Source: Ophiura sarsii
Taxonomy: Eukaryota; Echinodermata; Ophiuroidea; Amphilepidida; Ophiuridae
NCBI GenBank assembly: GCA_035610835.1
Contig: CM069457.1
Coordinates: forward strand, 38,466,553 to 38,530,552
Length of the DNA: 64,000 nt
Direction of reading: 5' to 3'
Under the pieces are notes generated by a model, which saw nothing but the letters and a program-made list of their open reading frames with translations, made no database searches and was not told where the DNA came from. Both the position numbers and the translations under genes were made by a program. The stretch's first letter is position 1. Each line of letters opens with the position of its first letter. Positions 33,456 to 44,200 of the stretch are shown here, piece after piece.

Positions 33456-33681
33456 GGCGTTGAACTTAGTAAAATATTAATCAGTCATCCTTGTTGACGA
33501 TGTATTGTATGGATATCGTATGTCGATAATATGGCATCAGATCGATATTTTGGTAAACGATATCGATATTTCAAAATCGATGTGCATCACTTTATCAAAT
33601 TGATATGCAATTTATACTTACATGCAACTTCTACAGTCAATATATACAGCGCGCGCACGAATAATCTTTAAAAAAAACATA

Positions 33682-33760
33682 CAGGGCGTGTCAAAAAAGT
33701 ATCCCACGTAAAACATGATTTTTGACAGTCCCTCATGAGACACTATATTGACACGCCCTG
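33682..33760. mobile_element. Mariner-like MITE, 79 bp
   Basis: Inverted termini CAGGGCGTGTCAA with a TA duplication on each side; the CAGGGNGT...AAAAAGTA start is typical of mariner elements. Confidence 0.8.
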
Positions 33761-34021
33761 TAAATTCCATCTGCGATTGCGTAGCAAACATATTTCCCTA
33801 TGGTTTGATAAGTTGCAAATTTGCGAATCCTTCTTACAGCAGCGAATAAATACAGATGGACGCGAGCGCGCTCAAGGCAACAGGCGCACTGTTCATCGTA
33901 TGCGTGACACGTGCGTGCTGCCAGAACCAAGTGTGTGCGGTCATAATTGCGTGCGTTTGCTTGCTTGGATATCTTTAGCATGATTAGCTTGATTAACAAA
34001 AAAACAAAAACAAATCCCGAT

Positions 34022-34126
34022 ATTTCGATGAGAAACGACAAAATTGGAGACTGTGACTGTAAGATGTTCTCATTTGTTTAGAAGAGGATACATTGTTTAT
34101 ACTTTGGCCGTTTCTCATCGAAATGT
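34022..34126. repeat. Short inverted repeat
   Basis: TTTCGATGAGAAACG at the left and CGTTTCTCATCGAAA at the right, about 105 bp overall. Confidence 0.75.
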
Positions 34127-34177
34127 GCATTTTCTCATCAACAATTTGCTATTATATTCTATTTGGCTTCCTCTGGA

Positions 34178-34318
34178 CAGTGACGTAACTTAACAGGCGC
34201 AGCTTTTACGCACGCGTGTATATCTTCCGTCTTTCAACGCTCATGTGTATACGCCAGCGCCTCGAGTAGTCGCGCATGTAATGTGCTGTATTTAGTAGAA
34301 TAAGTGGTTACGTCACTG
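34178..34318. mobile_element. hAT-like MITE, 141 bp
   Basis: Termini CAGTGACGTAAC inverted at both ends; GC-rich interior with several GCGTG words. The flanks share TCTGG. Confidence 0.65.
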
Positions 34319-36206
34319 TCTGGTGATGGCCAAATGGACTGTAGTGATTGCTTCCTGTCTTCCCTATTTTACACACAGCCCCTACGAGGGTGCTCAAATG
34401 TGAAGAATAGGAAAAATACAGTTCCAAAAGTGTGCGCTGATAAACTGCTGAATATACGTGAGCTTATAATTCACGCACCACTACGCCACTGTGCGCAGAT
34501 AATTTCACGCGACGTTGTACACCGCATGACGCGATAGGACGCACGATTTGCCTCCCGTGGCGCGATTTGACGATCGTTCGACACACTGACTTTGAATTGG
34601 ACCAATCGGGTTGGTATTTCTGTTGTTGATGTGTACGGATGCGCATGCTCGGTATTGTTTTGCATATGTGTGCTAAATACTCGTAAAATTCCACGAGTAA
34701 ACCGCACACTTTTCCGACGTTCTTTTCTCAGTCCCTTTTTTTTGGCCCGCCATTTTTAAATATGGCGGCCATGAGGGACGCGCAGGGACCCAGTCTAGTG
34801 ATTGCTCTCATCCTTGCAACCATACACTTCTAGAGCTCCTAATTAAACTACTATACTCGTAATTAGGGTCTTTACAATGAACAGTGTTTGGCTAACCCTT
34901 ACAAATATATACCAAAAAACTAAAGCAATGCTAATTTAAGTCGACTAATCCATCCTTCATTTAAACTATTCCTTTTAAATGGATTTTTTTATTAATCACA
35001 CTTTATTCAAAATATACATCGTCACGTAATGTTAACATTTGTTAAGCTTATACAGTTCAACTTATTATCATGAAATTGATTGACTATCCAATTAAAGGCA
35101 TGGTCCATACTCTCTTAAATCAAAAGATTGAAAAGTCAATCTTAAAGATTGTGCTGAGGGAAAGATGTTAAATGATTGAAAATGTTCAATATAATAGAGT
35201 GAAATTTCAGTCCGATTCAATCTTTTGATTAACTTTTCAATCTTTTGATTTGCATACTAAAATTGTATTAATATGAATATACATATAGAAGAAGTAGATA
35301 AACCCAACAGTGTTGTATGCGGGGATCAACAGATAGCTATCAATGATACAATTTGATCAAATAATTATGATACAGGTATAGAGAAAACTTCAAAATGTAT
35401 GAAACAATAGATATATATGTGCAACCTTCAGAGGGTCATTCAATCTACCTCCTCCATCATAACACCGCTAATATCAATGTCAGCCTCATGATATTTGTCA
35501 TGATCATAGCTCTGAATCATAACTACATAATTTAAAGTAAATGATAAAAGAAATCTGTACCACTTTGTTCTGATTCGATCAAAGCCTGAGAGAGATTTTG
35601 AACAACAGAAATGTCAAATTAGCCTAGTGTTTTGTTTCGTTTTTTTCTCCGTATTGTATGGTTAGATATAAGAGCTCAATTTAATATTGGAACGGAAAAT
35701 AATGGAAGATATCTAAATAATAATATAGTATTATTATGTATAAGCAGTGTTAACTCTTCCAGGCTTGTAAATAGTATAATATGGGATGTATTGCTATATG
35801 CCTTTAGCATACTGGAATACTTCCAATCCGTCAAATTCGATGTTACAAGTCATGCTACAGGGATGCCTCGTATGTTAAATCTTATAGTCACTTTATGATT
35901 TGTATTTATGTGCAACCTCCAAAATAGTCCGGGAATAGTAGAAAATTATCTTATTGTTTCGTTTCTTAGAATTGTCCAAATTATCAGCACTTAATATATA
36001 ACTTGCTGTTTTTCATCCGTTCCCGTCACGCTAATCGCTAGAAAAGTATGGATAGGATTACCAGTACTCAGACCATACCTTTGTAGCAAATTAAAGGTTC
36101 AAAGCTACAATTGTGAAATATTTCATAAGGCTAGCTTATATAATAGCAAAGTTATGAGGTATGAGGTATAACTTTTTGAATGATCCTCATACTATATACA
36201 AGCACT
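34319..36206. other. Intergenic region
   Basis: No supported exon. A small palindrome (AAATCAAAAGATTGAAAAGT inverted) lies at 35125-35262, and an ATGGCGGCCAT palindrome in GC-rich DNA at about 34762. Confidence 0.5.
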
Positions 36207-36266
36207 ATATATTCATCAAATACAATATACTATATTCATCAAATACAATATACTATATTCATCAAG
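36207..36266. repeat. Tandem repeat, about 26-bp unit
   Basis: TATATTCATCAAATACAATA repeated two and a half times. Confidence 0.8.
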
Positions 36267-36681
36267 TTAAATAGAAAGCATTTTCATTAATGTTATTTCA
36301 TAATATTTGTACACAAATCATTTTTTGATTACTCATCCCTCATTCAAACTAGACATACATTATAACGTCATGAAAACAATCATGTTTGACATTATTATAA
36401 TTTCAAATACGAGCAATGATTCGATCATGTCTTAGTCTAGATAGCTGAAAAAAGTAAATGGACAGGCTAGACTACAGGAAAACAATTATATCTAAATCTC
36501 TCTTCACTTCGAATGCGTGATGAGTAGAACTGACTATATCACATCGCTTGGAGGCTTTGGGTCATGTGTTTATGTCCATTAACACTTGTTAGACCTGTTC
36601 ACACTTGATATTGTTGTAACAGAGTACATACTTTTATTATTATTTCACATGTTTTCATAATTTGTGATGCGATCAAGCGGA

Positions 36682-36906
36682 CAGTGGCGGCACCAGCATC
36701 TATTTTGTTATGGTGGGGGGGAGGGGGGGGGGGGGGGACGAAATTGTTTGGCTTTTATTGTAAACATTGCCTAAAATTAGCTTAATTTGTTCTGAATTAG
36801 ACATTTCTGACCAATTGTAAGCTAATTGTAAGTAAATTTTACATTAAAAGTAAAACAATTCGATTGTTTGGGGACAAAATGAGGCCCCCAGCTGGTGCTG
36901 CCACTG
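36682..36906. mobile_element. hAT-like MITE with perfect 8-bp target duplication
   Basis: CAGTGGCGGCACCAGC and GCTGGTGCTGCCACTG termini, flanked on both sides by CAAGCGGA (36674-36681 and 36907-36914), the 8-bp duplication expected of hAT transposases. A long G-run sits near the left end. Confidence 0.9.
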
Positions 36907-37263
36907 CAAGCGGAATGAATCGGATGTCGGGAATATTGATTTCGAGTTATAGGTAAAAAAGGGACATATGTTTATATTTTACTTTGTTTACTCAGTTGGT
37001 AAATTGTTTGTAACAAACCATAGTGTACTAGCATTTCCCACCTGCTTTTAAATGATGAAATACCAAAATTGAAAAAAACCACCTGCCGACATGTGACTCA
37101 TTTCGTTTGATCACGTCACATTACTGTCGTATTATATATCAAAGCATTGTCATAATATTTTACCATTGTCACATTATAGTCTGCATGTTTACATTTTAAA
37201 TACCTTTTTTGTATTTTGCATTTTGTAACATTACACATGTTTTGTTTCCTTTTTGTACAATTT

Positions 37264-37505
37264 CGAGGGCTGAGCGCCAGAAGGCCGTAACTCAAGAAAT
37301 GCTATTTTGAGATAATCGACTTTCAAATATTAGGGACTCATTACAATACACTGTAAAACCCAACTTATAACTATAATTTTAGTCAAATTCAGAGTGTTTA
37401 TGAGTTATTTCTCAATGGTTCTGAAAATCGAGGTTATATGGATTATTTTTGTACCAATATCAATTTGCCCAAAGTTGAGTTACGGCCATCTGGAGCTCAA
37501 CCTTA
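37264..37505. mobile_element. Inverted-repeat element, about 240 bp
   Basis: GAGGGCTGAGCGCCAGAAGGCCGTAACTCAA-like left end and TTGAGTTACGGCC right end pair over about 30 bp. Confidence 0.7.
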
Positions 37506-38252
37506 GATGTATATCATAACAACATCATGTGTATACTCTGTACACGTATTCATATACAGTCCTCACAAAGTAACTGACCATGTAATACATACGCTCATAT
37601 AGCTCTAAAAATATGGTTCCAATTTAAATTACAAAATGGTGGACACATTTCTTTTTCGCACTTTTATGTTTTTAGTTAACACGCAGGTTGTGACAATATG
37701 TGTATGGGCTGCATTGATCAATTGAGCATCCTAAATCATCATGGAACATTGACCTGTGAGTTGCTACCACCGGGTAATCAATGATCTGCCTTGATCTGGA
37801 TAGCTGTGTTAATATTCAGTTAACCTTCCCGTGTTACATGTAATATTAAAGAAAAGAAATTCCTAACTTGAAATGTTTACGTAGACGCTATATAGTTTTG
37901 GAGTTAAAATCATACTTATAACCTGGTCAGTTACTTCTTTTGAGGAATGTAATAGTTTTCAACGTCTATAACGTCACTCAAATAAAAGTGGCACAAACAG
38001 GTTACGTACACATTTGCAAATGCAAATATTATTTGATATTATAACTGTATTTGATATCACGTTTAGATATATTTTACAAAATCGTTCCATATTTCTGTAT
38101 TTGTAATTGGAATCTTCTGTTGTTTTTTTCTATCAAATTAGAGAGTAGAAGCTAAAATTTAACAAATGAAATATTGAAATATCTCTATGTTTTGGGATCT
38201 TGTTATTTATCATTCAAAATTTAGATATTGCTTGCAATTTTACAGCTACAAA

Positions 38253-38310
38253 TTAACACTTTTCATGCGGCTATTCATGGTTTTACCATAAATATACAAA
38301 ACATATTTCT
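38253..38310. mobile_element. Family A MITE, copy 9 (left end only)
   Basis: TTAACACTTTTCATGCGGC and the following 40 bp; cut off at the junction of the tandem duplication. Confidence 0.7.
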
Positions 38311-39039
38311 AGAACTCTACACTAACAATGAACCAAAGTGCAGTTTTCATTTTCGCACATGGCTTTTCAACACGCAGGTTAGTGCGACAATATACATGTA
38401 CTTATGTGTATGAGCTGCATTGCTCAATTGAGCATCCCCAATCATCATGTTATTTACCTGTGGGTTGTCACTACAAGGTAATCAATAATCTTGTCTATTG
38501 CTACACAGAGGCTGGCTGCGTGTAGAGAAACGAAATGCTAAAATGAAAAACGGACTTGGTTTGGGTTTTGGATAGCTGTGTTACTATTCAGTCGACCTTC
38601 ACGTGTAACATCTCATGTTAAACACAAGAAATGTCTAACTTGATATTTTACGTAGATGCTATAGTTTTTGGAGCATATTTATTACCTGGTCAGCTACTTA
38701 TTTCGAAGACTGTAGTAGTTTTCAACGTCTATAATGTCACTCAATATATATTTTAAATATAAGTTGCACAAACAGGTTACATATACATTTGAAAATAGTA
38801 TTTTATATTATAAATATATTTTATATCACGTTTAGATATGTTTTTATCAAATTGTTCCATATTTCTGTATTTGTAATTGGATTCTTCTGTTGTCTTTTCT
38901 ATCAAATTAGAGAGTAGATCGTTCAATTTTCTAAGTTCAAATTTAACAAATGAAATATTGGAATCTCTCTATGTTTTGGGGTCTACTTACGTATCATTCG
39001 AAATTTAGATATTGCTTGCAATTTTCCAGCTACACATTT

Positions 39040-39255
39040 TTTCATGTGGCGATTGGTTTTACCATACAAAACAGATTTTTTCAAAAACCTTTCGCAACTT
39101 TCAAATGCTATCTCACGAATTACTGAGCCAATACTAGGTATGTTTATACTTATTTCAATGCATTTCTCTTGGTGATTCCAAATAATGGTAGCGAAATTCA
39201 ATAATTTTGACATTTTTGAAACATTTTGAGAAATTTTGGAATGTCGTCTGCAGAT
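39040..39255. mobile_element. Family A MITE, copy 10 (right TIR lost)
   Basis: Reads through the full family body to GGAATGTCGTCTGCAGA, then stops. Sister of copy 9. Confidence 0.75.
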
Positions 39256-39632
39256 TTTTTGTTTGCACGGAAGTAGATTATAAGTCTGAGGTTCAGTTTA
39301 AAAAACTGTAGGTTACCAAGTTTGTTTAGAATTCTATTCTTAAATTTAAACAAGAAAATGTCCTACCAATAGTTTCGTTGCTGAAACATGTGTTCCCAAT
39401 ATTTGTGTGTGTTCTCAACAGATGAACGACCAGTCGAACACGAGATGTTTGATTGAAGTAAACTACAGCGATTCAGACCTTACTCGTCATCGTGAACGAA
39501 TGCTATCACCACACACCTGCACGGTAGCCTATTAATATTCCTTATCATATGGATCTGACTTTTGTGAATCAAATCATGAGGGGAGAAATTCGGGTCAATT
39601 TTTTTTTTTTTTTGAGGGCTGGGGTGAGTCTC

Positions 39633-39705
39633 GCATGTGCAGGGAATCGAACCCGGGCGACGTGCGGGTAAGTCTGAGGCTCTACCGACTGAGCTATACG
39701 GGTCA
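39633..39705 (-). repeat. tRNA-derived SINE head or tRNA pseudogene
   Basis: On the minus strand: an A box (TATAGCTCAGTCGGTAGAGC) and B box (CCGGGTTCGATTCCCTG) at normal spacing. The acceptor arms do not pair and no clean anticodon stem is seen, so it is not a functional tRNA gene. Confidence 0.6.
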
Positions 39706-40407
39706 TGCTCTAAATACTTTTAGTTTTCCTCGCCATTTGAGGCTCCGCCGGAGCGTGGCACGAGATTTACCGGGCGATTGCGCGGTACCAAATTGCAGCA
39801 GCGTCGGGTATAATACGGTACACGGGGATGTGCCGCTCTAATGGGTCACTTTTTTGCACAAAATCTCAAAACATGTGGTATGATATTGTGCTGGAAAAGC
39901 CCTAATAATGGGGTCACTTTTTACAAATGGGTCTATTTTCGCCAAAAGTTTGGACAGCGAGAATTAGGCCAATTTTCCCGATAATTTGCGCAAATTGGGC
40001 CTATAATGAAGCAACATCATAAGAAATGGGTACCGTTTTTTTCTCCAAAATCACCCTTAGAAATGCCTAGGGGTTTTTGAATCTCCAGCCGCACCAACTT
40101 CCCCCCCCCCCCTCCAATACCAAACAAAATCCGAGTACATCCCCCACGGGTTTTGTAGCGTCTACGAGAATTAGGGCTGACGGAACATGGAAAAAGTGAT
40201 TAATTAACCCTAACTACCCGTTCGTGTTTTGTTAATTACACCATGAGGGGAGACAAGGGGTCAAATTTGTTCTTTGAAGAAGGATAATGTACCCATAATA
40301 AACCTAAAAAATAAATTGTTTGACATTTTATAGACCAACACAATATTCGTCTTTCAAACCTCAAGCATGTCCGATTTTAGTTGCATATGGAAATATTTAC
40401 AGCTGCT
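39706..40407. other. Intergenic, nothing recognised
   Basis: No supported gene. A C-run lies at about 40100. Confidence 0.4.
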
Positions 40408-40419
40408 TTACGGGCCATT

Positions 40420-40849
40420 TAGGGGGCGAGGTGGCGCAGTCGGTTAGAGCGTCGTACACTGCTGTGCACCGTAGTTCTGTTGGTGGATCGTTTATGAGTG
40501 AGAGTTCAAAAACGATACACCAACACAGCCTCGTCCCCCATGCCTCCTTCAGACCGTGCAGACTGAAGTTGGCATGTTCATGGCGCATCGTGCTTCGGAA
40601 GGTACGTAGAAATGTTGGTCCCGTGTATCGGAAGAGCTATCCCCGAGCACGTTAAAAGGTCACAGACTCCTTCGTAAAGAGTAGGGGATCATCCCGGTCT
40701 GTGTCTGTACACACACATATAATATGTATTCATATACATACCTCCACTAGGCGTGGCGCACCAATGGAGTAAACAAATAGCCAAGAAAGAATGATGGAGG
40801 CAACTAAGCTGCTTCCATCGTTCCGTCCAAGGACGACCGATGATGATGA
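40420..40849 (+). mobile_element. SINE, 430 bp, with 12-bp target-site duplication
   Basis: The head reads GAGGTGGCGCAGTCGGTTAGAGCG, a pol III A box in tRNA style. The body has CGTGTATCGGAAGAGC..CCCCGAGCACGTTAAA and the tail is GATGATGAT. TTACGGGCCATT is present on both sides (40408-40419 and 40850-40861), proving insertion by target-primed reverse transcription or similar. Confidence 0.85.
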
Positions 40850-40956
40850 TTACGGGCCATTAAACGGTTGCTTCGTGATATTACCCTATCAATTGGGTTA
40901 TTAAATTATCTCCTCGTTCCTTCGTTATTGTCTACAGTTTATCTGTAATGAACTAA

Positions 40957-41289
40957 CTACTGTAGTATACCGGAAGTAATGCTCTTGCCTGGGATATCTA
41001 GATTTTCCTTACTGTACCACCTTTCTTTTTTCTCGCTCTTCTTCTTGTTGTTCTTCTTCAAAAGAATCTTTGCTGCCGTATTAAATACATATCGAACGCC
41101 AACTCCGGTGAGAGAAGAACATTCCAAGTAGCAAACAGCACCGATCTCTCGTGCCATGGCGTGGCCTTCCTCCGGTTGTATTGGTTTCTTGTTGCGTTTC
41201 GCCAATTCCCTTATCGTGTACTCGTCGTTTCTAAGATCCGTCTTAAGACCCACTAACATTATCGGTACGTCTGGACAATGTTTTTTTAC
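40957..41289 (-). CDS. Rho-like GTPase C-terminal exon
   Basis: 110 codons plus TAG. Begins VKKHCPDVPIMLVGLKTDLR (G4), then IQPEEGHAMAREIGAVCYLE and CSSLTGVGVRYVF (G5). The tail KKNNKKKSEKKERWYSK is basic, as in Rac/Rho tails, but no cysteine follows. The acceptor CTTCAG has a good pyrimidine context. Confidence 0.88.
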   Translation of the reverse strand, partial: VKKHCPDVPIMLVGLKTDLRNDEYTIRELAKRNKKPIQPEEGHAMAREIGAVCYLECSSLTGVGVRYVFNTAAKILLKKNNKKKSEKKERWYSKENLDIPGKSITSGILQ

Positions 41290-44200
41290 CTGAAGATAGG
41301 CAAATATGAAGTGACAGATGTGACAGATTAGTCTGTATTTTAAATCAATAGACATCATGTTTTATTATCCCGATATTCTAAGGTTTAAATGTGGCATTGG
41401 GTTGGCATTTCTGACATAGAAACACCTGTCAACATACGCGCGTGTCTAGATTATCGTACTTGAAAATATACGTACACGGTTAGCACCGAAACTACTTGCA
41501 ATAGTGGTACTTTTTCAAAAAACTAACTGCTTACGTGTGAAATTATTTATTTTCGCAAGATATGATACTTCAATTTAATGGGTATGCCTGTAACTTCAAG
41601 CGACGATCGACGTCATTATTTTGTCCTATAAGTACAGTTAGTGATGTCCTTTGACTGTTTCCCTAATTTTCTTAACACTAACGACCCTGAGTATCTATCC
41701 CTAGGTGCGATCAGACGGACTATCATCGGGATAGTTGCATGATGAAAATCACCCATTTCAATGAAGTAACGAAACCGCCTCTCTAACTTTCAAAGAAGTG
41801 GCATAGATAGTTGCAGGCTGTTGCAGCGTAAGGTTATGCTCCAAGTTTAGGGGGTAATATTGAGCATAAATAAGCCTTAGTAGCTTATTTCGGTTTTGGT
41901 ACTTTTAAAATAATACGCAAAAACGTAAGGGCTGATGATATCCAAACTCTCAAGCGGTGTTACACCGGTATTACACCGATGTTATATCGGTATTAAAACG
42001 ATATTTTTTTCTTTTGTTAAAAGCATCGGAAAAAGATCAGTGATAATCACCCCGCTGCACCCGCCTCTCTATTTATCTGGCGTTAACAATAGAACTATTG
42101 TAGTACTGTCGATGGCTCAATTAGTCGTCTAGACATATCAATTAGGCTACCGATCATTTCGAGTCTGGAATGTTGTTTACTCTCACTCTAACCACTATAC
42201 AACTTGCGATATTTTCCCGGGACATTTTACGCTCAATTCTCACAGCCCTAGTGCACGTAATACTGAAGTAATTATAGATTGCACAGCAACCGCAAGAAGC
42301 TGGAATCCTAATCTAATAAACAATTCGTATTGTTTAAAATGCTAATTGCTTCATTCTTTTTAATTTTGAAAGATGTATGGGGATCAGCAACGCGTAAGAA
42401 ATGTGATGCTTAAATAACCCCATACTAAATATATGTTTATCAACGACTTTGCCAAAACTGTAATAGTCTAGTGCAGCATAGTGGCCACGCTCTAGCGCTC
42501 CCACGCAGGAATCCTGGGTTCAATTCCTCAACCAACCATTTCTTCTTCTCTTTGTCTTTTTTTTCTCTCTGTGTCTCCAATGTCTCTGTTTTGTTTTGTT
42601 TGTTTTGTTTACGTTTTCGTTTTGTTATTTTTAAATAATTTTGTATTTATTTTTCTTGGGGAGGGGCTTTGTTATTCATTAGACCTATTATTGTTTTATC
42701 TTTTCTTTTTTTAAATCATGTGAACCTATCCATATAATATTTGAACGCGCATGACAAGAAAATGCTGTGTACCGGTTAGCTCACTTGGTAGGGCAGCGGA
42801 TTTACAATAAACACTCATAATGATATAGATACCATTGAATCGTAAGTTCGATCTCAGTAGTACCTTTATTTTGTACGTCCCATGGTTTTTTACCCATATT
42901 TATGATTATATTTATTTATGCTATCCCTTTATATTTATTTCTTCTGGGTTTTTTTCTGTGTTTTTTTTTGCGGGGGGGGGGGGGGGGGTTGTTTTGTTTT
43001 GTTTTGTTTTTGTTTGTTGGGGGCTTTTTTGTGTGTGGTTTTTTTTAATATTATTATTATAAGGAGCTACATACGTAGTAGCAATAAAATTATATGAAAC
43101 AGAACATGGATGTTAACATTATTCGATACGAAATCGGATACAGTAATTGGACAGGTACAATTCAATGTTTACATTGTCCTCCTCGTGACAGAAAAACCAA
43201 ATCCTTTTTGTAATCTAAATTATATTCAATGCTACATGTATATGATGTGCATACTAGCAATAGAAGCCATCCATGAGTCGGTCGTATTTGTAGGAACTAA
43301 AATCTGATCCCAAATTTGAAAAGACTAATACTACAGATCAACACGTTTAAATAACCCGCCAAATGTATAGGTCATTCTTTGAACAGTAAGACTTGCATCA
43401 AATTGATATGAACAACAAATACTACGGGAACCAGACCCTTTTGTTACGGACAGGCATGAGTGAAATGGATTCTATTGAGATAATTCCTTGACGTCAGTGT
43501 GCAATCGATAGGGATTTACATAAGTTTCGTAAAAATCGTTGAGTCATGAATGCAACCTTTGAGTTGGGGGGGGGGGGGGGGGGGGCGGTATACTAGGGTT
43601 TTTGTTAAATTGTACATTTAATATACCGCGAATAACTTGTAATGTTGTTCAAAAATTGTTGATATAGGCCTAGGCCGAACGAAAATAACTTAAATCTAAT
43701 AAATCATAGGGACAGAAGTCACAAACTGGTCCCAAAAAAAGTTTAACTTCTAATAATGTTGAGAAATGCACCAATTCTGATTAAACGGGACAAAACTTAA
43801 GTTTTCATACTTAATGACCCACAAACTATATATTGTTGGAAAGCTTATGATTCAAGGTTTTTCATTTTTGCAAAAAAGAATCAAATTATACTGGGTGTGT
43901 AACATTTTTACAGGGTGGAACATAAAAAAGAGTTGATCGTTTTTGCTCCTCACAAAATATTTTGATAGTTTGTACAATTAGGGTTTAGCTGAAGAACAAC
44001 CGCAGAAGGTGCTACCAAATTTGCTAAGAATCACCTGCCAAAAATGTACACAGGAAAAGTACAGGGTGTCTAAAATGATGATGAAATAATGCATAAAATG
44101 AAGGTTTGTATATAATAGTCTATGAAATTTTGTTAGCATGGACTATTTAATTTAAAGGAAAATGGTTATCAAAATGAACTACATGAATATCATTAAAGTT

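Larger units (their letters stand above)
37640..39255. repeat. Tandem duplication of about 0.7 kb containing a family A MITE
   Basis: Copy 1 (about 37640-38310) and copy 2 (about 38335-39255) share the order AACACGCAGG, AATTGAGCATCC, TTTGGATAGCTGTGTTA-like, TTTTCAACGTCTATAA, CACAAACAGGTTAC, TTCCATATTTCTGTATTTGT, GATATTGCTTGCAATTTT. Both end in the same family A MITE (38253 onward, truncated, and 39040-39255). Confidence 0.85.
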
